Of a stretch of DNA of 64,000 bases, positions 7,254 through 16,985 are shown in pieces; the first letter of the stretch is position 1; each line of letters starts with the position of its first letter. The DNA is from Planctomonas deserti (GTDB lineage: Bacteria; Actinomycetota; Actinomycetes; Actinomycetales; Microbacteriaceae): NCBI RefSeq assembly GCF_003067705.1, contig NZ_QANL01000005.1:1-64000 (forward strand), read 5' to 3'. The translations under genes were made by a program, and so were the position numbers. The notes under the pieces were generated by a model. It did not search any database. It was not told the DNA's origin and saw only the letters and a program-made list of their open reading frames with translations.

Positions 7254-8512
7254 GTGAACGCGGCCGGGTCCTCAGCGCCGCACATCTCGCGGGCGGAGTG
7301 CATCGAGAGGAGGGGGAGGCCGACGTCGAGCGTGCGGATGCCCAGGCGGGTGGCGGTCAGCGGCCCGATGGTCGAGCCGCAGGGGACGGCGTTGTTCGAG
7401 ACGAACTCCTGGTAGTCGACTCCGGCCTGAGCGCAGGCGCGCGCCCACTCGGCCGCGCCGAGCGCGTCAGTCGTGTAGCGCTGGTTGGCGTTGATCTTGA
7501 GCAGCGGTCCGCCGTTGACGATGGGGCGGTTCACGGGGTCGTGACGCTCGGGATAGTTGGGGTGCACCGCGTGCCCGGCGTCGGCGGACAGGCACCAGGA
7601 GCCGGCGAATGCGCGGGCGGAGTCCGACACGGTCGCGCCGAGCCCGGCGCCGATGCGGGCCAGGATGTCCGCGAGGAGGGGGCCGCTCGCACCGGAGCGG
7701 GACTCGGATCCCACCTCCTCGTGGTCGAAGGCGGCGAACACCACGATGGCGTCCCACTCGTCCGGCAGGTCGACCATCGCAGCGAGCCCGGCGTGCACGG
7801 AGGAGAGGTTGTCGAGCCGACCCGAGGCGAAGAACTCCTCGTTCATGCCGAACACGGCGGGGGCGGTGGTGGCGGCGACGCTGATGTCGTAGCCGGCCAC
7901 CTCGTCGCCGTCCCGTCCCGCGAGCGCGGCGAGGTGGGCGAGCACGTCGGCGGACGCCGCATCCCGGACGCCGATGATGGGGTTCAGGTGCTTCTGCGGG
8001 TCGAGCCGCAGGCCGTCGCTGTTCACGCCGCGGTCGAGGTGCACGGCGAGCTGCGGGAAGCGCAGGAAGGGACCGGTGCGCACGAGGGCGACGGTGCCGT
8101 CGGCGAAGGCGAGCCGCCCGGCGAACTCGAGCTCGCGGTCGAGCCAGGAGTTGTAGAGCGGTCCGCCGTAGACCTCGACGCCGGCCTGCAGCCACCCGTG
8201 CGACGCCGTCGTGGGCTTCGGCTTGAGCTTGAAGCCAGGGGAGTCGGTGTGCGCGCCGAGGATGCGAAACGGCGTGGTCGGGCGTGCGCTCGCCGGCTGG
8301 ATCCAGGCGACGATCGCGCCATCGCGCAGCACGAACCGCTTGCCTGCCCCCGTCGGCCACTCGTCGCGCTCGCTCAGCTCGGTGAAGCCGGACTCGGTCA
8401 GCCGCCGCGCCGCCTCCTGCACCGCGTGGAACGACGACGGCGACGCCGAGACGAAGGCGGCGAGATCGTCGAGGTGGGCGCGGGCGGGGGTGGTCTGCAC
8501 GGTGTCGCTCAT
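7217..8512 (-). CDS. M18 family metallo-aminopeptidase (431 aa)
   Basis: Cytosolic zinc aminopeptidase of the aspartyl-aminopeptidase family, which removes N-terminal residues from peptides. Metal-site motifs are present in order: LGAHTDSPG in the first third, FDHEEVGSESRSGA in the middle and LLSMHSAREMCG near the C-terminus. Length fits the family (~430). The ATG at 8512 is preferred; an in-frame TTG at 8524 would add four residues. Its last 11 codons are duplicated at 5964-6012, which makes this 3' end the probable target site of the inserted block. Confidence 0.9.
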   Translation of the reverse strand: MSDTVQTTPARAHLDDLAAFVSASPSSFHAVQEAARRLTESGFTELSERDEWPTGAGKRFVLRDGAIVAWIQPASARPTTPFRILGAHTDSPGFKLKPKPTTASHGWLQAGVEVYGGPLYNSWLDRELEFAGRLAFADGTVALVRTGPFLRFPQLAVHLDRGVNSDGLRLDPQKHLNPIIGVRDAASADVLAHLAALAGRDGDEVAGYDISVAATTAPAVFGMNEEFFASGRLDNLSSVHAGLAAMVDLPDEWDAIVVFAAFDHEEVGSESRSGASGPLLADILARIGAGLGATVSDSARAFAGSWCLSADAGHAVHPNYPERHDPVNRPIVNGGPLLKINANQRYTTDALGAAEWARACAQAGVDYQEFVSNNAVPCGSTIGPLTATRLGIRTLDVGLPLLSMHSAREMCGAEDPAAFTAAIAAFLHPTA

Positions 8513-8619
8513 CGCTCCATTCAAACACCGGCTACCGGCGGCCGGTTCCGGGGTGTGCGCCCGCTGCGATGCCGGTCGGGACGGAGGAGCGATCCTGGAG
8601 GAACGCCGCCCCGCCCCGA

Positions 8620-8625
8620 TAGCCT
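8620..8625 (+). promoter_or_regulatory. Likely -10 (TAGCCT) for a leaderless acetyltransferase mRNA
   Basis: TAGCCT lies 6 nt before the ATG at 8632. Confidence 0.45.
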
Positions 8626-8631
8626 CGGGGC

Positions 8632-9957
8632 ATGAGCAGTGAGTACCGCACCCATCCCGTCGACGCCGAGTCCGAAGAGCGCCTGACCGCCCAGGATCTC
8701 CGCTACGGCATCCTCGACAACGGGGACGCGGAGGCCTTCCGGGGCTGGCTGCACGCGGACTCCCGCGGCTTCCACGACTCGCGCCCGACGCAGCAGGCGG
8801 TCGACGCGCAGCAGAAGGGACTGGAGTACCGGCGGGCTCTGGGCGTCTGGGACGACGCGTCGCCGGACCCGGTCGTTCCCGTCGCCACCGTCGCGTCCTG
8901 GCCCGCGCAGCTCACCGTTCCCGGCGAGACGAGCGTCACGGGGTGGGCGATCAGCTCGGTCACGGTGGCGCCGACGCACCGCCGCAAGGGCGTGGCGCGT
9001 GCGCTGCTCGAGGGGGAGCTGCGCACCGCGCACGACCTCGGGCTGCCGCTCGCCATGCTCACGGTTTCCGAAGCCACGATCTACGGACGATTCGGCTTCG
9101 CCCCGGCGGCGATGGCGGCCACCTGGAAGATCGACACCCGCCGCGCCGGGTGGAGCGGGCCGAGGCCCGACGGACGCGTGCGGTTCCTGTCCCTCGACCA
9201 GCTGAGTGAGCAGCGCGCCGAGCTTCTCGAGCGCGCGCGGCTCTCGGTGCCGGGCGAGATCGAGCACTGGGACTACCTCTGGCACCGGATGCTCGGCGCC
9301 GCCCACGAGGGCAAGGACAACGGAAAGGACCTGCACGCCGTCCGCTACGACGACGCGGACGGGGTCGCGCAGGGCTTCGCGCTCTACCGCTTCACCGAGC
9401 AGGACCAGGAGTTCGCGTCGCACGTGCTCGACCTGCACTACCTGCTCGCGGTCACGGACGACGCGTACGCGGGTCTCTGGCGCTATCTCCTCGAGATGGA
9501 CCTGGTGCGACAGGTGCACGCGCCGCTGCGGTCGGTCGACGAGCCCGTCGCCTGGCAGATCACCGACCAGCGCGCCGCTCGGAAGTCGAACGAGGGGGAC
9601 CACCTGTGGGTCCGCATCCTCGATGCGAAGGCCGCGCTCGAGGGGCGGCGCTACCGCGCCCCGGGTCGGATCGGGCTCCGGGTGACGGATCCGCTCGGGT
9701 TCGTGGAAGGGGATGTCCTCGTCGAGATCGGCGCGGACGGGGCCGCCTCCGTCTCGCCGCTGAAGGGCGAGGCCCCGGACGGCGTCGCCGAGCTTGCGCT
9801 GTCCGCCGCGGACCTCGGTGCCCTGTACCTCGGCGGCGTCTCGGCAGGCACCCTCGTGCGGGCCGGACGCGTGACCGAGCTCAGGCCGGGATCCGCCGAC
9901 GTGCTCGACGGCTCCTTCCGCTCGCCCGTCACGCCCTGGCTGAGCATCTGGTTCTGA
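8632..9957 (+). CDS. Eis-like GNAT family N-acetyltransferase (441 aa)
   Basis: Acetyl-CoA-dependent N-acetyltransferase of the Eis type: an N-terminal GNAT domain, a second GNAT-like domain and a C-terminal SCP2-like domain. The acetyl-CoA loop VAPTHRRKGVARALL (residues 113-127) gives the V-x-P-x2-R-(R/K)-x-G pattern, and IYGRFGFAPA is the second conserved block. Eis relatives acetylate amines, including aminoglycosides and protein lysines, but the substrate here cannot be inferred. The start is supported by a leaderless promoter pattern. Confidence 0.85.
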   Translation: MSSEYRTHPVDAESEERLTAQDLRYGILDNGDAEAFRGWLHADSRGFHDSRPTQQAVDAQQKGLEYRRALGVWDDASPDPVVPVATVASWPAQLTVPGETSVTGWAISSVTVAPTHRRKGVARALLEGELRTAHDLGLPLAMLTVSEATIYGRFGFAPAAMAATWKIDTRRAGWSGPRPDGRVRFLSLDQLSEQRAELLERARLSVPGEIEHWDYLWHRMLGAAHEGKDNGKDLHAVRYDDADGVAQGFALYRFTEQDQEFASHVLDLHYLLAVTDDAYAGLWRYLLEMDLVRQVHAPLRSVDEPVAWQITDQRAARKSNEGDHLWVRILDAKAALEGRRYRAPGRIGLRVTDPLGFVEGDVLVEIGADGAASVSPLKGEAPDGVAELALSAADLGALYLGGVSAGTLVRAGRVTELRPGSADVLDGSFRSPVTPWLSIWF

Positions 9958-10074
9958 TCCGTGCCAACCCCCTTCTGATCCGCGGCGCACTGCTGCATCG
10001 TCTTCGTCGCCGCACGGCGAGGTGCGCGTTTCGTTGGGCTACCGCTTGACGGGTTTCCCCGCGATGCTGGCGCC

Positions 10075-10941
10075 ATGACATCGATGACCCGGCCCCGCCG
10101 GCACCTCGTGCCGGCGATCGTGGCCGCCGCGGTAGTCCTGCTCACGGGCTGCGCCGGCTCAACCGGCACGGGGGCGGGGATCGGGGGACCCGCCGGTGAA
10201 CCGGCTGCCGAGCCGACGGCCGTGGCGACGCCCGAGGACCCGTTCGCGTGCGGGATCGGCGTGAGCAGCACCGCCCCCGTGCTGGGCGACACCCTGCTCA
10301 TCGACCGGGCGCCGGCGCCTGAGTGCCTGTCCCTGCTCCCCGGCTCGACGCACACCCTGTGGCTGCAACCCCTCATCTATACTCCGGAGACCCTGCACTC
10401 CGAGAAGGTCACCGTGACGGTTGCCGACGACGGGTCCTTCACCACGAGCGTCACCGTGCCCCGGATCATGCCGGTCGGCCGGGCGGTACTCCAGATCGAG
10501 CCGCAGGACACCGGGTACTGCGGGAGCACCGGGAACCTCGACTGCATCCTGCCGAGTGTGTTGCTCGAGGTCCGTTTCGACGAGCGGGACCTCCGGCCGC
10601 TCACGATCGTGCGGGCGGACGTGGAAACCCCGGCGCTACCGGACGCCGACGGCCTCCCGGGACCGGGCTCGCCGCCGCCCTACGCCGCCCGGGGGCCGGA
10701 GGAGGGGCAGCTCACGCTCGTCATCTGGGGGAGCGCCTGCGCCACCCTTCCTGGCTCGTTCGTGGCGTCGGCCCCCGCGGACACGCTCGCCATCCTGAGC
10801 GAGACGGAGGACGACGTCTGCGCACAACCCCTGGTGGCGTGGACGACGGTGATCGAGCTGCCGCCGGAGAGAGCCGACCCGCGCGTCGTCACGGTGGACA
10901 ACGTCGAGGCCGTCCTGTTCGACCTGGCTTCTGCCGGTTGA
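10075..10941 (+). CDS. Putative lipoprotein (288 aa)
   Basis: The N-terminus has basic residues, a hydrophobic stretch and the lipobox LLTGC (Cys 26), so the mature protein should be lipid-anchored outside the membrane. A Gly/Ala-rich linker follows, then a Cys-containing domain (CGIGVSSTAPVLGD) with the look of an extracellular beta-sandwich. No family was recognised. An alternative ATG three codons downstream (10084) would leave the lipobox intact. Confidence 0.8.
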   Translation: MTSMTRPRRHLVPAIVAAAVVLLTGCAGSTGTGAGIGGPAGEPAAEPTAVATPEDPFACGIGVSSTAPVLGDTLLIDRAPAPECLSLLPGSTHTLWLQPLIYTPETLHSEKVTVTVADDGSFTTSVTVPRIMPVGRAVLQIEPQDTGYCGSTGNLDCILPSVLLEVRFDERDLRPLTIVRADVETPALPDADGLPGPGSPPPYAARGPEEGQLTLVIWGSACATLPGSFVASAPADTLAILSETEDDVCAQPLVAWTTVIELPPERADPRVVTVDNVEAVLFDLASAG

Positions 10942-11107
10942 CGGGCGCGCCCGGGTGGCGAGGGCAGCGGCGGATCGGCGGCCGGCGGGTGCTTTCCGGA
11001 CCGGCGCATGCATGCCGCCTGTCCTGCACAGGCGGCTCGGGGCGACCGGGCTGAACGGATCCGGCCGCTGCGGTCCGGAGCATCCCGTGTCCCGCCAGGG
11101 TGTCCGG

Positions 11108-11557
11108 ATGAACCCGCCACCCTACGACCGAGAGCACCTCGCGCCCCTCACCTCGCAGGCCGCCATCGAGGAGCGCGCCCGGCTGCTCATCGGCCGCGCC
11201 GCCCGCCGCCAGATCTGGTTGTTCTTCCTCGACGACGAGGACCGGCAGCTGCCGCTGCTCATCCCGGTGCAGGACCCGCCGCCGCAGCCCGCCGAGGACG
11301 ACGACCTCAAGTTCGCATCGCTGCTCGCGTACGTGCAGGAGCAGACGGACGCCCGGGGCTTCGTCGCGATCATCGAACGCTTCGGCGGTATGGCCCTGAC
11401 GCCGGCCGACTCGGCCTGGGCGAGGATGCTCACGTCCGCAGCCTCGCTCAGCCCCCTCAGCCTGCACGGGATCCTGCTGTCCCATGCCCGAGGCGTGCGC
11501 TGGGCCGCGCCGGACGACTACGCGACCGCGCGCACCAGAGCTGCGGACACCGCGTGA
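11108..11557 (+). CDS. Conserved-looking hypothetical protein (149 aa)
   Basis: No signal peptide and no recognised domain. It contains the segment RAARRQIWLFFLDDEDRQLPLLIPV and an acidic proline-rich turn (PPPQPAEDDD), and appears to be an alpha/beta protein. Codon bias is typical of the host. The ATG at 11108 begins the region that looks coding; the frame is open upstream to 10955, but that part is arginine/glycine-rich and unlikely to be translated. Confidence 0.6.
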   Translation: MNPPPYDREHLAPLTSQAAIEERARLLIGRAARRQIWLFFLDDEDRQLPLLIPVQDPPPQPAEDDDLKFASLLAYVQEQTDARGFVAIIERFGGMALTPADSAWARMLTSAASLSPLSLHGILLSHARGVRWAAPDDYATARTRAADTA

Positions 11558-11676
11558 CGCTCCCTCGCGTCTCCGATGCCCTCGGCATCCGCGCTGCCAA
11601 GCCCCGCTCCCACCCGCCGCTCAACACGGGCAGTCCTGCCCCGTCGCGCCTGACCGGTCGTGTCGGTGGGGCGGGT

Positions 11677-11682
11677 TAGCGT
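11677..11682 (+). promoter_or_regulatory. Likely -10 (TAGCGT) for leaderless sbcDC mRNA
   Basis: TAGCGT ends 6 nt before the sbcD ATG, and no SD is present. Confidence 0.45.
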
Positions 11683-11688
11683 ATCCGC

Positions 11689-12840
11689 ATGAAGATCCTG
11701 CACACCTCCGACTGGCACATCGGGCGCACCTTTCACGGGCACTCGACGCTGGGCCAGCTGACCGAGGTGCTGCAGTCCATGGTGGAGACCGTCCGCTCCC
11801 GGGACATCGACGTCGTGGTCGTGGCCGGCGACGTGTTCGACTCCGCGACGCCCGCCGCGGAGAACTACGGCGTCCTCACCGCGGCCCTTCGAGGCCTCCG
11901 GGACGCCGGCGCCACGGTCGTCGTCACGAGCGGAAATCACGACTCGTCCGCCCGCCTCGGCTTCCTCGCCGAGTTCGTCGAGCTCGCGGGCATCCACGTC
12001 ATCACCCAGCACAATCAGCACGACCAGCCGGTCACGGTCGACGACGAGCACGGGCCCGTGCACATCTACGGCATCCCCTACCTCGAGCCGGCCCTCGTGC
12101 GGCACGCGTATCCCGACGCGGAGCTGCGCAGCCACGAGCAGACGCTGCGCTTCGCCATGGACCGGGTGCGGGCCGACCTGGCCGCCCGCGGCGGGCGTTC
12201 CGTCGTCGTCTCGCACTGCTTTGCAGTGGGCATCGAGGCGAGCGACGTGGAGCGCGACATCACGGCGGGTGGTCTGGACTACGTGCCGATCGGCGTGTTC
12301 GACGGCCCCGATTACGTGGCGCTCGGGCACATCCACGGGCGGGCGGCACTGAGCGAGCGCGTCCGTTACTCCGGCGCGCCTCTGCACTACTCCTTCAGCG
12401 AGGCGGGGAAGCCCCGGGGCGGCTGGCTCGTCGAGTTGACCGCCGACGGGCTGGGCCCCGTCGAGTGGCTCGACCTCCCCGTTCCGCGACGGCTCACGGT
12501 GCTCACGGGGGAGCTCGACGACCTGCTGACGAACGCCGTGCACGCTGTGCACGAGCAGGACTGGGTCTCCGCCGTGGTCACCGATCGCGTGCGGCCGCTG
12601 GACGGGATGCGCCGGCTACAGGAGCGGTTCGGCTGGTGCGCCGCGCTCGAGCACCGTCCCGCCGTGACCGACCAGCCGGTCGCGGCGACCTACGCCGAGC
12701 GCGTGCGGGCGAAGAGCGACACGGAGATCGTCGCAGGCTTCCTCGAGCACGTCCGCAACGGGGTGGGGCCGAGTGAGTTCGAGCGGTCCGTCCTCGCGGA
12801 GGTCCTGGCCGAACAGGCCGCCGGGGAGGTCGCCGCGTGA
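11689..12840 (+). CDS. sbcD: Exonuclease SbcCD subunit D, Mre11-like nuclease (383 aa)
   Basis: Mn-dependent nuclease subunit of the SbcCD complex, which opens hairpins and processes DNA ends. Calcineurin-type phosphoesterase motifs are visible: HTSDWHIG (residues 5-12), VVAGDVFD, SGNHDSSARLG, the VVVSHCF segment and LGHIHGR. Length is normal. It overlaps sbcC by four nt (GTGA), so the two subunits are co-translated. Confidence 0.95.
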   Translation: MKILHTSDWHIGRTFHGHSTLGQLTEVLQSMVETVRSRDIDVVVVAGDVFDSATPAAENYGVLTAALRGLRDAGATVVVTSGNHDSSARLGFLAEFVELAGIHVITQHNQHDQPVTVDDEHGPVHIYGIPYLEPALVRHAYPDAELRSHEQTLRFAMDRVRADLAARGGRSVVVSHCFAVGIEASDVERDITAGGLDYVPIGVFDGPDYVALGHIHGRAALSERVRYSGAPLHYSFSEAGKPRGGWLVELTADGLGPVEWLDLPVPRRLTVLTGELDDLLTNAVHAVHEQDWVSAVVTDRVRPLDGMRRLQERFGWCAALEHRPAVTDQPVAATYAERVRAKSDTEIVAGFLEHVRNGVGPSEFERSVLAEVLAEQAAGEVAA

Positions 12841-15800
12841 AGATCCTGGCGCTGACCATGGCGGGCTTCGGCCCCTACAAGAACGAGCAGCACGTCGACT
12901 TCGAGCAGTTCGACGACGACGGCATCTTCCTCATCACGGGCAAGACCGGGGCCGGGAAGTCGAGCATCCTCGACGCCATCTGCTACGCCCTCTACAACGG
13001 CGTCCCCCGCTACGAGGGCACTCAGCAGCAGCTGCGGAGCGACCACTGCGACATCGACGACCCCACCTTCGTCGAGCTCGACTTCCGCATCAACGGCACG
13101 GACTATCGCGTGCGCCGCACCCCGGAGTTCGAGCGGCCGAAGCGTCGCGGCTCCGGCACCACGAAGCAGGCCGCCTCCGCCGAGCTGTTCGTGCGGGACG
13201 GGGACGGTTGGCGCGGGCTCGCCGCGCGTGCGGTCGATGTCGCCATGGAGCTCGACGGGGTGCTCGGTCTCAGCAAGGACCAGTTCCTGCAGGTCATCCT
13301 GCTCGCGCAGAACCGGTTCCAGAAGTTCCTGCGCTCCGGCAACGACGATCGCCAGGCCGTGCTGCGCACCCTCTTCGGCACCCGGCGGTTCGAGCAGGTC
13401 GAGACCGCGCTGGTGGAGAGGCGCAAGGCCCTCGAGACACGCCTCGGATCGTCGCGCGATGCCCTCGCCGCTCACGCGGCGCACGTGGCGGGCGTGCTGC
13501 AGATGGAGGCGCCGGCGGCCGATCCGACCCTCGAGTGGTTCGAGGAGACGCTCGCGGGCCACGAGGTCCTGATTGCCGCGGCGGAGACCGCGGCACAGTT
13601 CGCCGACGCCGCCGCGCTCGCCGCGGTTGCTCACCTCCACGCGGTGGAGGAGGCGAAGGCGCTGCAGGCCCGGCGGGACGGGGCCCGCCGGCAGCTCGCG
13701 GACTGGGAGGCTCAGCGCGAGGGCGTAGCCCAGGACCGTCTGGTGCTCGACGCCGCGACACGGGCGTCCATCGTCCAGCCTCAGATCACCCGCCGGGCCG
13801 AGGCGGCGGCGTCCCTGGAGGCCGCGACCGACCGTGAGGCTGTGGCGCGCGAGCGCTACGCGGAACTGGGGGACCCGGACGCTGCATCCGCCGAGCTCAC
13901 GAGCCTCGTCGACGACGCGAAGGCCGAGCAGGGTGCACTGCAGGCCGTGCTGGCGGACGAGGCCAGGCTGCCCTCCCTGCAGCGCGACGTGGCGTCGGCT
14001 GCGGAGCAGGTCGCCGCCTGTGTCGACGCCATCGAGGTCGCGGTCGCGAGTGCCGCTGAGCTTCCCACGCGCATCGAGTCCGAGACGCAGTTGTTCCTGG
14101 ACGCGCAGGGGCGCGCTGCAGCCGAGCCGAGCGCGGCCGAACGGGTGGCGAGCGTCGTCGCGTCGCTGACCTCGGCAACGCGAGCCGTGCCGCTGGAGAG
14201 CGAGCACCGGGCGGCTCTGGAGCGGGAGAGGAGCGCGAACGCGGCACTCACCGCCGCCGTGGCGGAGCACGGTGCCCTCCTGAGCCGGCGGCTCGCCGGA
14301 TACGCGTCCGAGCTCGCATCCGAACTCGTCGATGGAGCGCCGTGCGCCGTCTGCGGGTCGGTCGACCATCCTGTCCCGGCGTCTCCAACAGACGATCAGC
14401 CACACGTCACGGACGCGGATCTCGACGCCGCGAACGCCGCGATCACCGAGGCCTCCGCCACGCTGAGACTCGCCTCCGATGCGACCGCCGCGGTGGCCCT
14501 GCGCCTCGCCGAGGAGCGCGCTGCGTCCGGTGGGAAGGGAGTTCCGCAACTCGAGGGGGAGCTCGCCGAGGCGGAGTCCGCCCTCGGCGCCGCCCAGGCG
14601 GCGCGCACCGAGATGACCGCGAGACAGCGGAAGCTGACCGCCCTCCGGGCCGAGTTGGAGGGCGCGAACGCGACGCTCGAGCGGCTGCGCGACGAGCGGG
14701 CCACGGCGGAGAAGCGCCAGGCGGAGCTGACGGTCTCGCTCACGGACATCGACGCCCGCGTGCAGCAGGCGCGCGGCGACTACGGCTCGGTGACCGAGCG
14801 CGCCGCCGCGCTGGCACAGCGCATCTCCGCCGCGACGGCGGTGATCGAGGCGGCTGGCCAGGTGGACGCCTGCCGTGCCGCCCTGGAGGGTGCCGAGGCG
14901 GTGCTCGCGGCGCAGTTCGCCGAACACGGCTTCGCGACCGCGGACGAGGTGGATCAGGCGCGACGGTCCCGCGTCGAGATCCAGGTGCTCGAGGCACGCA
15001 TCCGGGCGTACGAGCAGGGTGTGGCGACGGCCTCCGCCACCCTCCGTGAGCTGGCCGACTCCGACCTCCCCGACGAACCGATCGGAACGGACGCTGCACG
15101 GGAGGCGGCCGCCACCGCCGCCGCGGCCCGGGACGACGCGAGGGACGCGCGCGCTTCGCTCGCGGAGCGGGCATCCCAGCTGCGGTCGACGGTGGAGGCC
15201 GCTCGCGCGCAGTACGCGGCATCCGCTGGGTTGCAGGAGGAGTACGCGCAGCTGCGCGAGCTGACGAATGCGGTGCAGGGGCTGGAGCCGAACACCAAGC
15301 GCATGCGCCTCGAGACGTACGTGCTCGCCGCGCAGCTCGAGGAGATCGTCGCCGCGGCGAATGCGCGCCTCGGCGCGATGACGCACGGGCGGTTCGCGCT
15401 GGAGCACGACGACGCGGTGCAGTACCGCAACACGCGCAGCGGGCTGGGGCTCGCCATCCTCGATCAGCACACGGGCCGGTCCCGGGCGACGCACTCGCTC
15501 TCGGGCGGCGAGACGTTCCTCGCCTCCCTCGCGCTCGCGCTCGGTCTCGCGGAGGTCGTGCAGAACCAGGCCGGCGGCATCACGCTCGACACCCTGTTCA
15601 TCGACGAGGGCTTCGGCTCCCTCGACAGCGAGACACTCGAGACGGCCATGGCGACCCTGGACGGACTGCGCGCGGGTGGGCGGACCATCGGGCTCATCAG
15701 CCACGTCGACACGATGAAGGAGCAGATCCACGCAAAGCTCCACATCCGCGTGACGGATCAGGGCCACAGCGAGATCACGGCCGCGCGCGAGCTCCCCGCG

Positions 15801-15887
15801 ATCCCGGTCGCGCCCCTGGGGCCCCTGGCCGACCCCGCCCCTGCGGTCGCGCAGCAGCCCGACCTGGTGGGAGCGGCGGCACCCTAG
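12837..15887 (+). CDS. sbcC: Exonuclease SbcCD subunit C, Rad50-like SMC ATPase (1016 aa)
   Basis: ATPase and DNA-tethering subunit of SbcCD. The Walker A GKTGAGKSS is near residue 36. Long Ala/Glu/Arg-rich coiled coils flank a central zinc-hook CAVC (C503 and C506). The C-terminus has the ABC signature LSGGETFLASLALALG and the Walker B region DTLFIDEGFGSLD. The GTG start overlaps the sbcD stop. Confidence 0.95.
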   Translation: MKILALTMAGFGPYKNEQHVDFEQFDDDGIFLITGKTGAGKSSILDAICYALYNGVPRYEGTQQQLRSDHCDIDDPTFVELDFRINGTDYRVRRTPEFERPKRRGSGTTKQAASAELFVRDGDGWRGLAARAVDVAMELDGVLGLSKDQFLQVILLAQNRFQKFLRSGNDDRQAVLRTLFGTRRFEQVETALVERRKALETRLGSSRDALAAHAAHVAGVLQMEAPAADPTLEWFEETLAGHEVLIAAAETAAQFADAAALAAVAHLHAVEEAKALQARRDGARRQLADWEAQREGVAQDRLVLDAATRASIVQPQITRRAEAAASLEAATDREAVARERYAELGDPDAASAELTSLVDDAKAEQGALQAVLADEARLPSLQRDVASAAEQVAACVDAIEVAVASAAELPTRIESETQLFLDAQGRAAAEPSAAERVASVVASLTSATRAVPLESEHRAALERERSANAALTAAVAEHGALLSRRLAGYASELASELVDGAPCAVCGSVDHPVPASPTDDQPHVTDADLDAANAAITEASATLRLASDATAAVALRLAEERAASGGKGVPQLEGELAEAESALGAAQAARTEMTARQRKLTALRAELEGANATLERLRDERATAEKRQAELTVSLTDIDARVQQARGDYGSVTERAAALAQRISAATAVIEAAGQVDACRAALEGAEAVLAAQFAEHGFATADEVDQARRSRVEIQVLEARIRAYEQGVATASATLRELADSDLPDEPIGTDAAREAAATAAAARDDARDARASLAERASQLRSTVEAARAQYAASAGLQEEYAQLRELTNAVQGLEPNTKRMRLETYVLAAQLEEIVAAANARLGAMTHGRFALEHDDAVQYRNTRSGLGLAILDQHTGRSRATHSLSGGETFLASLALALGLAEVVQNQAGGITLDTLFIDEGFGSLDSETLETAMATLDGLRAGGRTIGLISHVDTMKEQIHAKLHIRVTDQGHSEITAARELPAIPVAPLGPLADPAPAVAQQPDLVGAAAP

Positions 15888-15930
15888 AGCTGCGCCCTAC
15901 GGGCCCCGCGGTCGAGTCCTCCAGAGCCGC

Positions 15931-16077
15931 GATGACGAGTTCGGTGACGAGCTGCAGGAGTGCCCGGGGTGTGGGAGTGAGCTCGTGGTGCAGCTGCTGC
16001 GGTTGTGGCGGGGACCGGCGGTGGTGCTGGTGTGCCCGATCTGTGATCTCGGGGTGGCACCGTTCGGTCGGGGTTAG
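15931..16077 (+). pseudogene. Zinc-ribbon ORF remnant without a start codon
   Basis: An open frame after sbcC encodes a short two-knuckle zinc ribbon with CPGCG and CPICD about 25 residues apart, ending in TAG at 16075-16077. The frame is open further upstream but contains no ATG, GTG or TTG near the start of the coding-like part, so it looks 5'-truncated. Its stop overlaps the stop of the convergent gene at 16074. Confidence 0.4.
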
Positions 16078-16289
16078 GGCTGTTGGCGCCAGAGCCGCCA
16101 GGCGGCGTCGGTGAGGGTGTCCGTGCTGCCGAGGTCGGTGTCCTGCCGGCCGGTGCACTGGTAGGTGGTGAAGTGGGGCCCGGTATTGCGGGTGATGTGG
16201 CCGAGGTCGCCGCGGCCGCGGACGCGCAGGGTCCAGCCGCCGCGGAGGTTGGGGGTCAGTTCACGGATCGGGGTCCAGGTGTGCGCCAT
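16074..16289 (-). CDS. Small basic hypothetical protein (71 aa)
   Basis: Short protein with the core LRGGWTLRVRGRGDLGHI and a C-terminal LTDAAWRLWRQQP. Similar small proteins sit in accessory regions of related actinobacteria, from memory rather than by search; the function is unknown. The ATG has AGG 5 nt upstream. It marks the left part of an accessory region between sbcC and the gene at 20794. Confidence 0.6.
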   Translation of the reverse strand: MAHTWTPIRELTPNLRGGWTLRVRGRGDLGHITRNTGPHFTTYQCTGRQDTDLGSTDTLTDAAWRLWRQQP

Positions 16290-16334
16290 GAGACCTGAGT
16301 GTGGTCACCACCTCTGACACCGCTTCGTGAGCGC

Positions 16335-16748
16335 CTATTGGTGCTTGTGAAGGTGAGCCGACCGTCCGAGTGAGAAGACGGATGACCCCAGGATGAGAGC
16401 GCTCCACCCGAGGTAGAACCAGCCGATGAAGCCGCGCGTGTCGGTGAAGATGATCCAGACGGAGCCGCCGATCATCAGCGGTGCGAGGACGCACTGCATC
16501 ACGAGGACTCGTCGAGCTCGACGGAGAGCCTTCTCTTCCGAGATGGTGAGGTCGGGCCAGTCGGTGGCGCTCCAGGACTTCCGTACTGTCCAGGTTGCGG
16601 CGACGGCGCACAGGAGGGACGCCGCCACGAGAACGACCACGCCGAGGAGGGACAGTGGGGGAGTGGCGATCAGCCAACCCCCGGTCCCGGCCATCGCCAG
16701 TCCGACGACCATGCCGAGGAGGCCGGCGAGGCGTGGCTTCAGGTACAT
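16335..16748 (-). CDS. Four-helix membrane protein (137 aa)
   Basis: Two N-terminal hydrophobic hairpin helices (LLGMVVGLAMAGTGGWLIA and LLGVVVLVAASLLCAVAATW), a charged cytoplasmic loop (residues ~56-82) and two C-terminal helices give a compact four-TM protein. No family was recognised. Codon use is a little less GC-biased than in core genes. Confidence 0.65.
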   Translation of the reverse strand: MYLKPRLAGLLGMVVGLAMAGTGGWLIATPPLSLLGVVVLVAASLLCAVAATWTVRKSWSATDWPDLTISEEKALRRARRVLVMQCVLAPLMIGGSVWIIFTDTRGFIGWFYLGWSALILGSSVFSLGRSAHLHKHQ

Positions 16749-16831
16749 GGCGACAACACTCTCACTCCACCGAGCTGTTGACCCGGGCGAAAGACGCCCC
16801 AGTAGGGAGCAGGACGGGGGCGCGCCGCAGC

Positions 16832-16985
16832 GGCGGGGGAGTGTGAGGGGGTGTTTCCCTCACGACTTGACCTGACCAGTGTGGTCAGGCCCAGCCGGCC
16901 CCTCGGGTTAGAGGGCGCGGAGGATGGCGACGATGTGGGGGGAGCGGGGCGAGGATGATCGCGAGCCGGTCGATCACGTCGGGTG
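16832..16985. repeat. Module A of a ~150-bp imperfect duplication
   Basis: About 150 bp here recur at 19951-20098. Each copy has a GTGAGGG...CCCTCAC hairpin, a second hairpin around CCTGACC...GGTCAGG, and the end of a minus-strand reading frame (VIDRLAI...LAPLP). In this copy a run of six G (versus five in the other) shifts the frame so that the LPHIVAIL ending is lost. The 379-bp space between the genes at 16748 and 17128 is filled by this module and the remnant beside it. Confidence 0.75.
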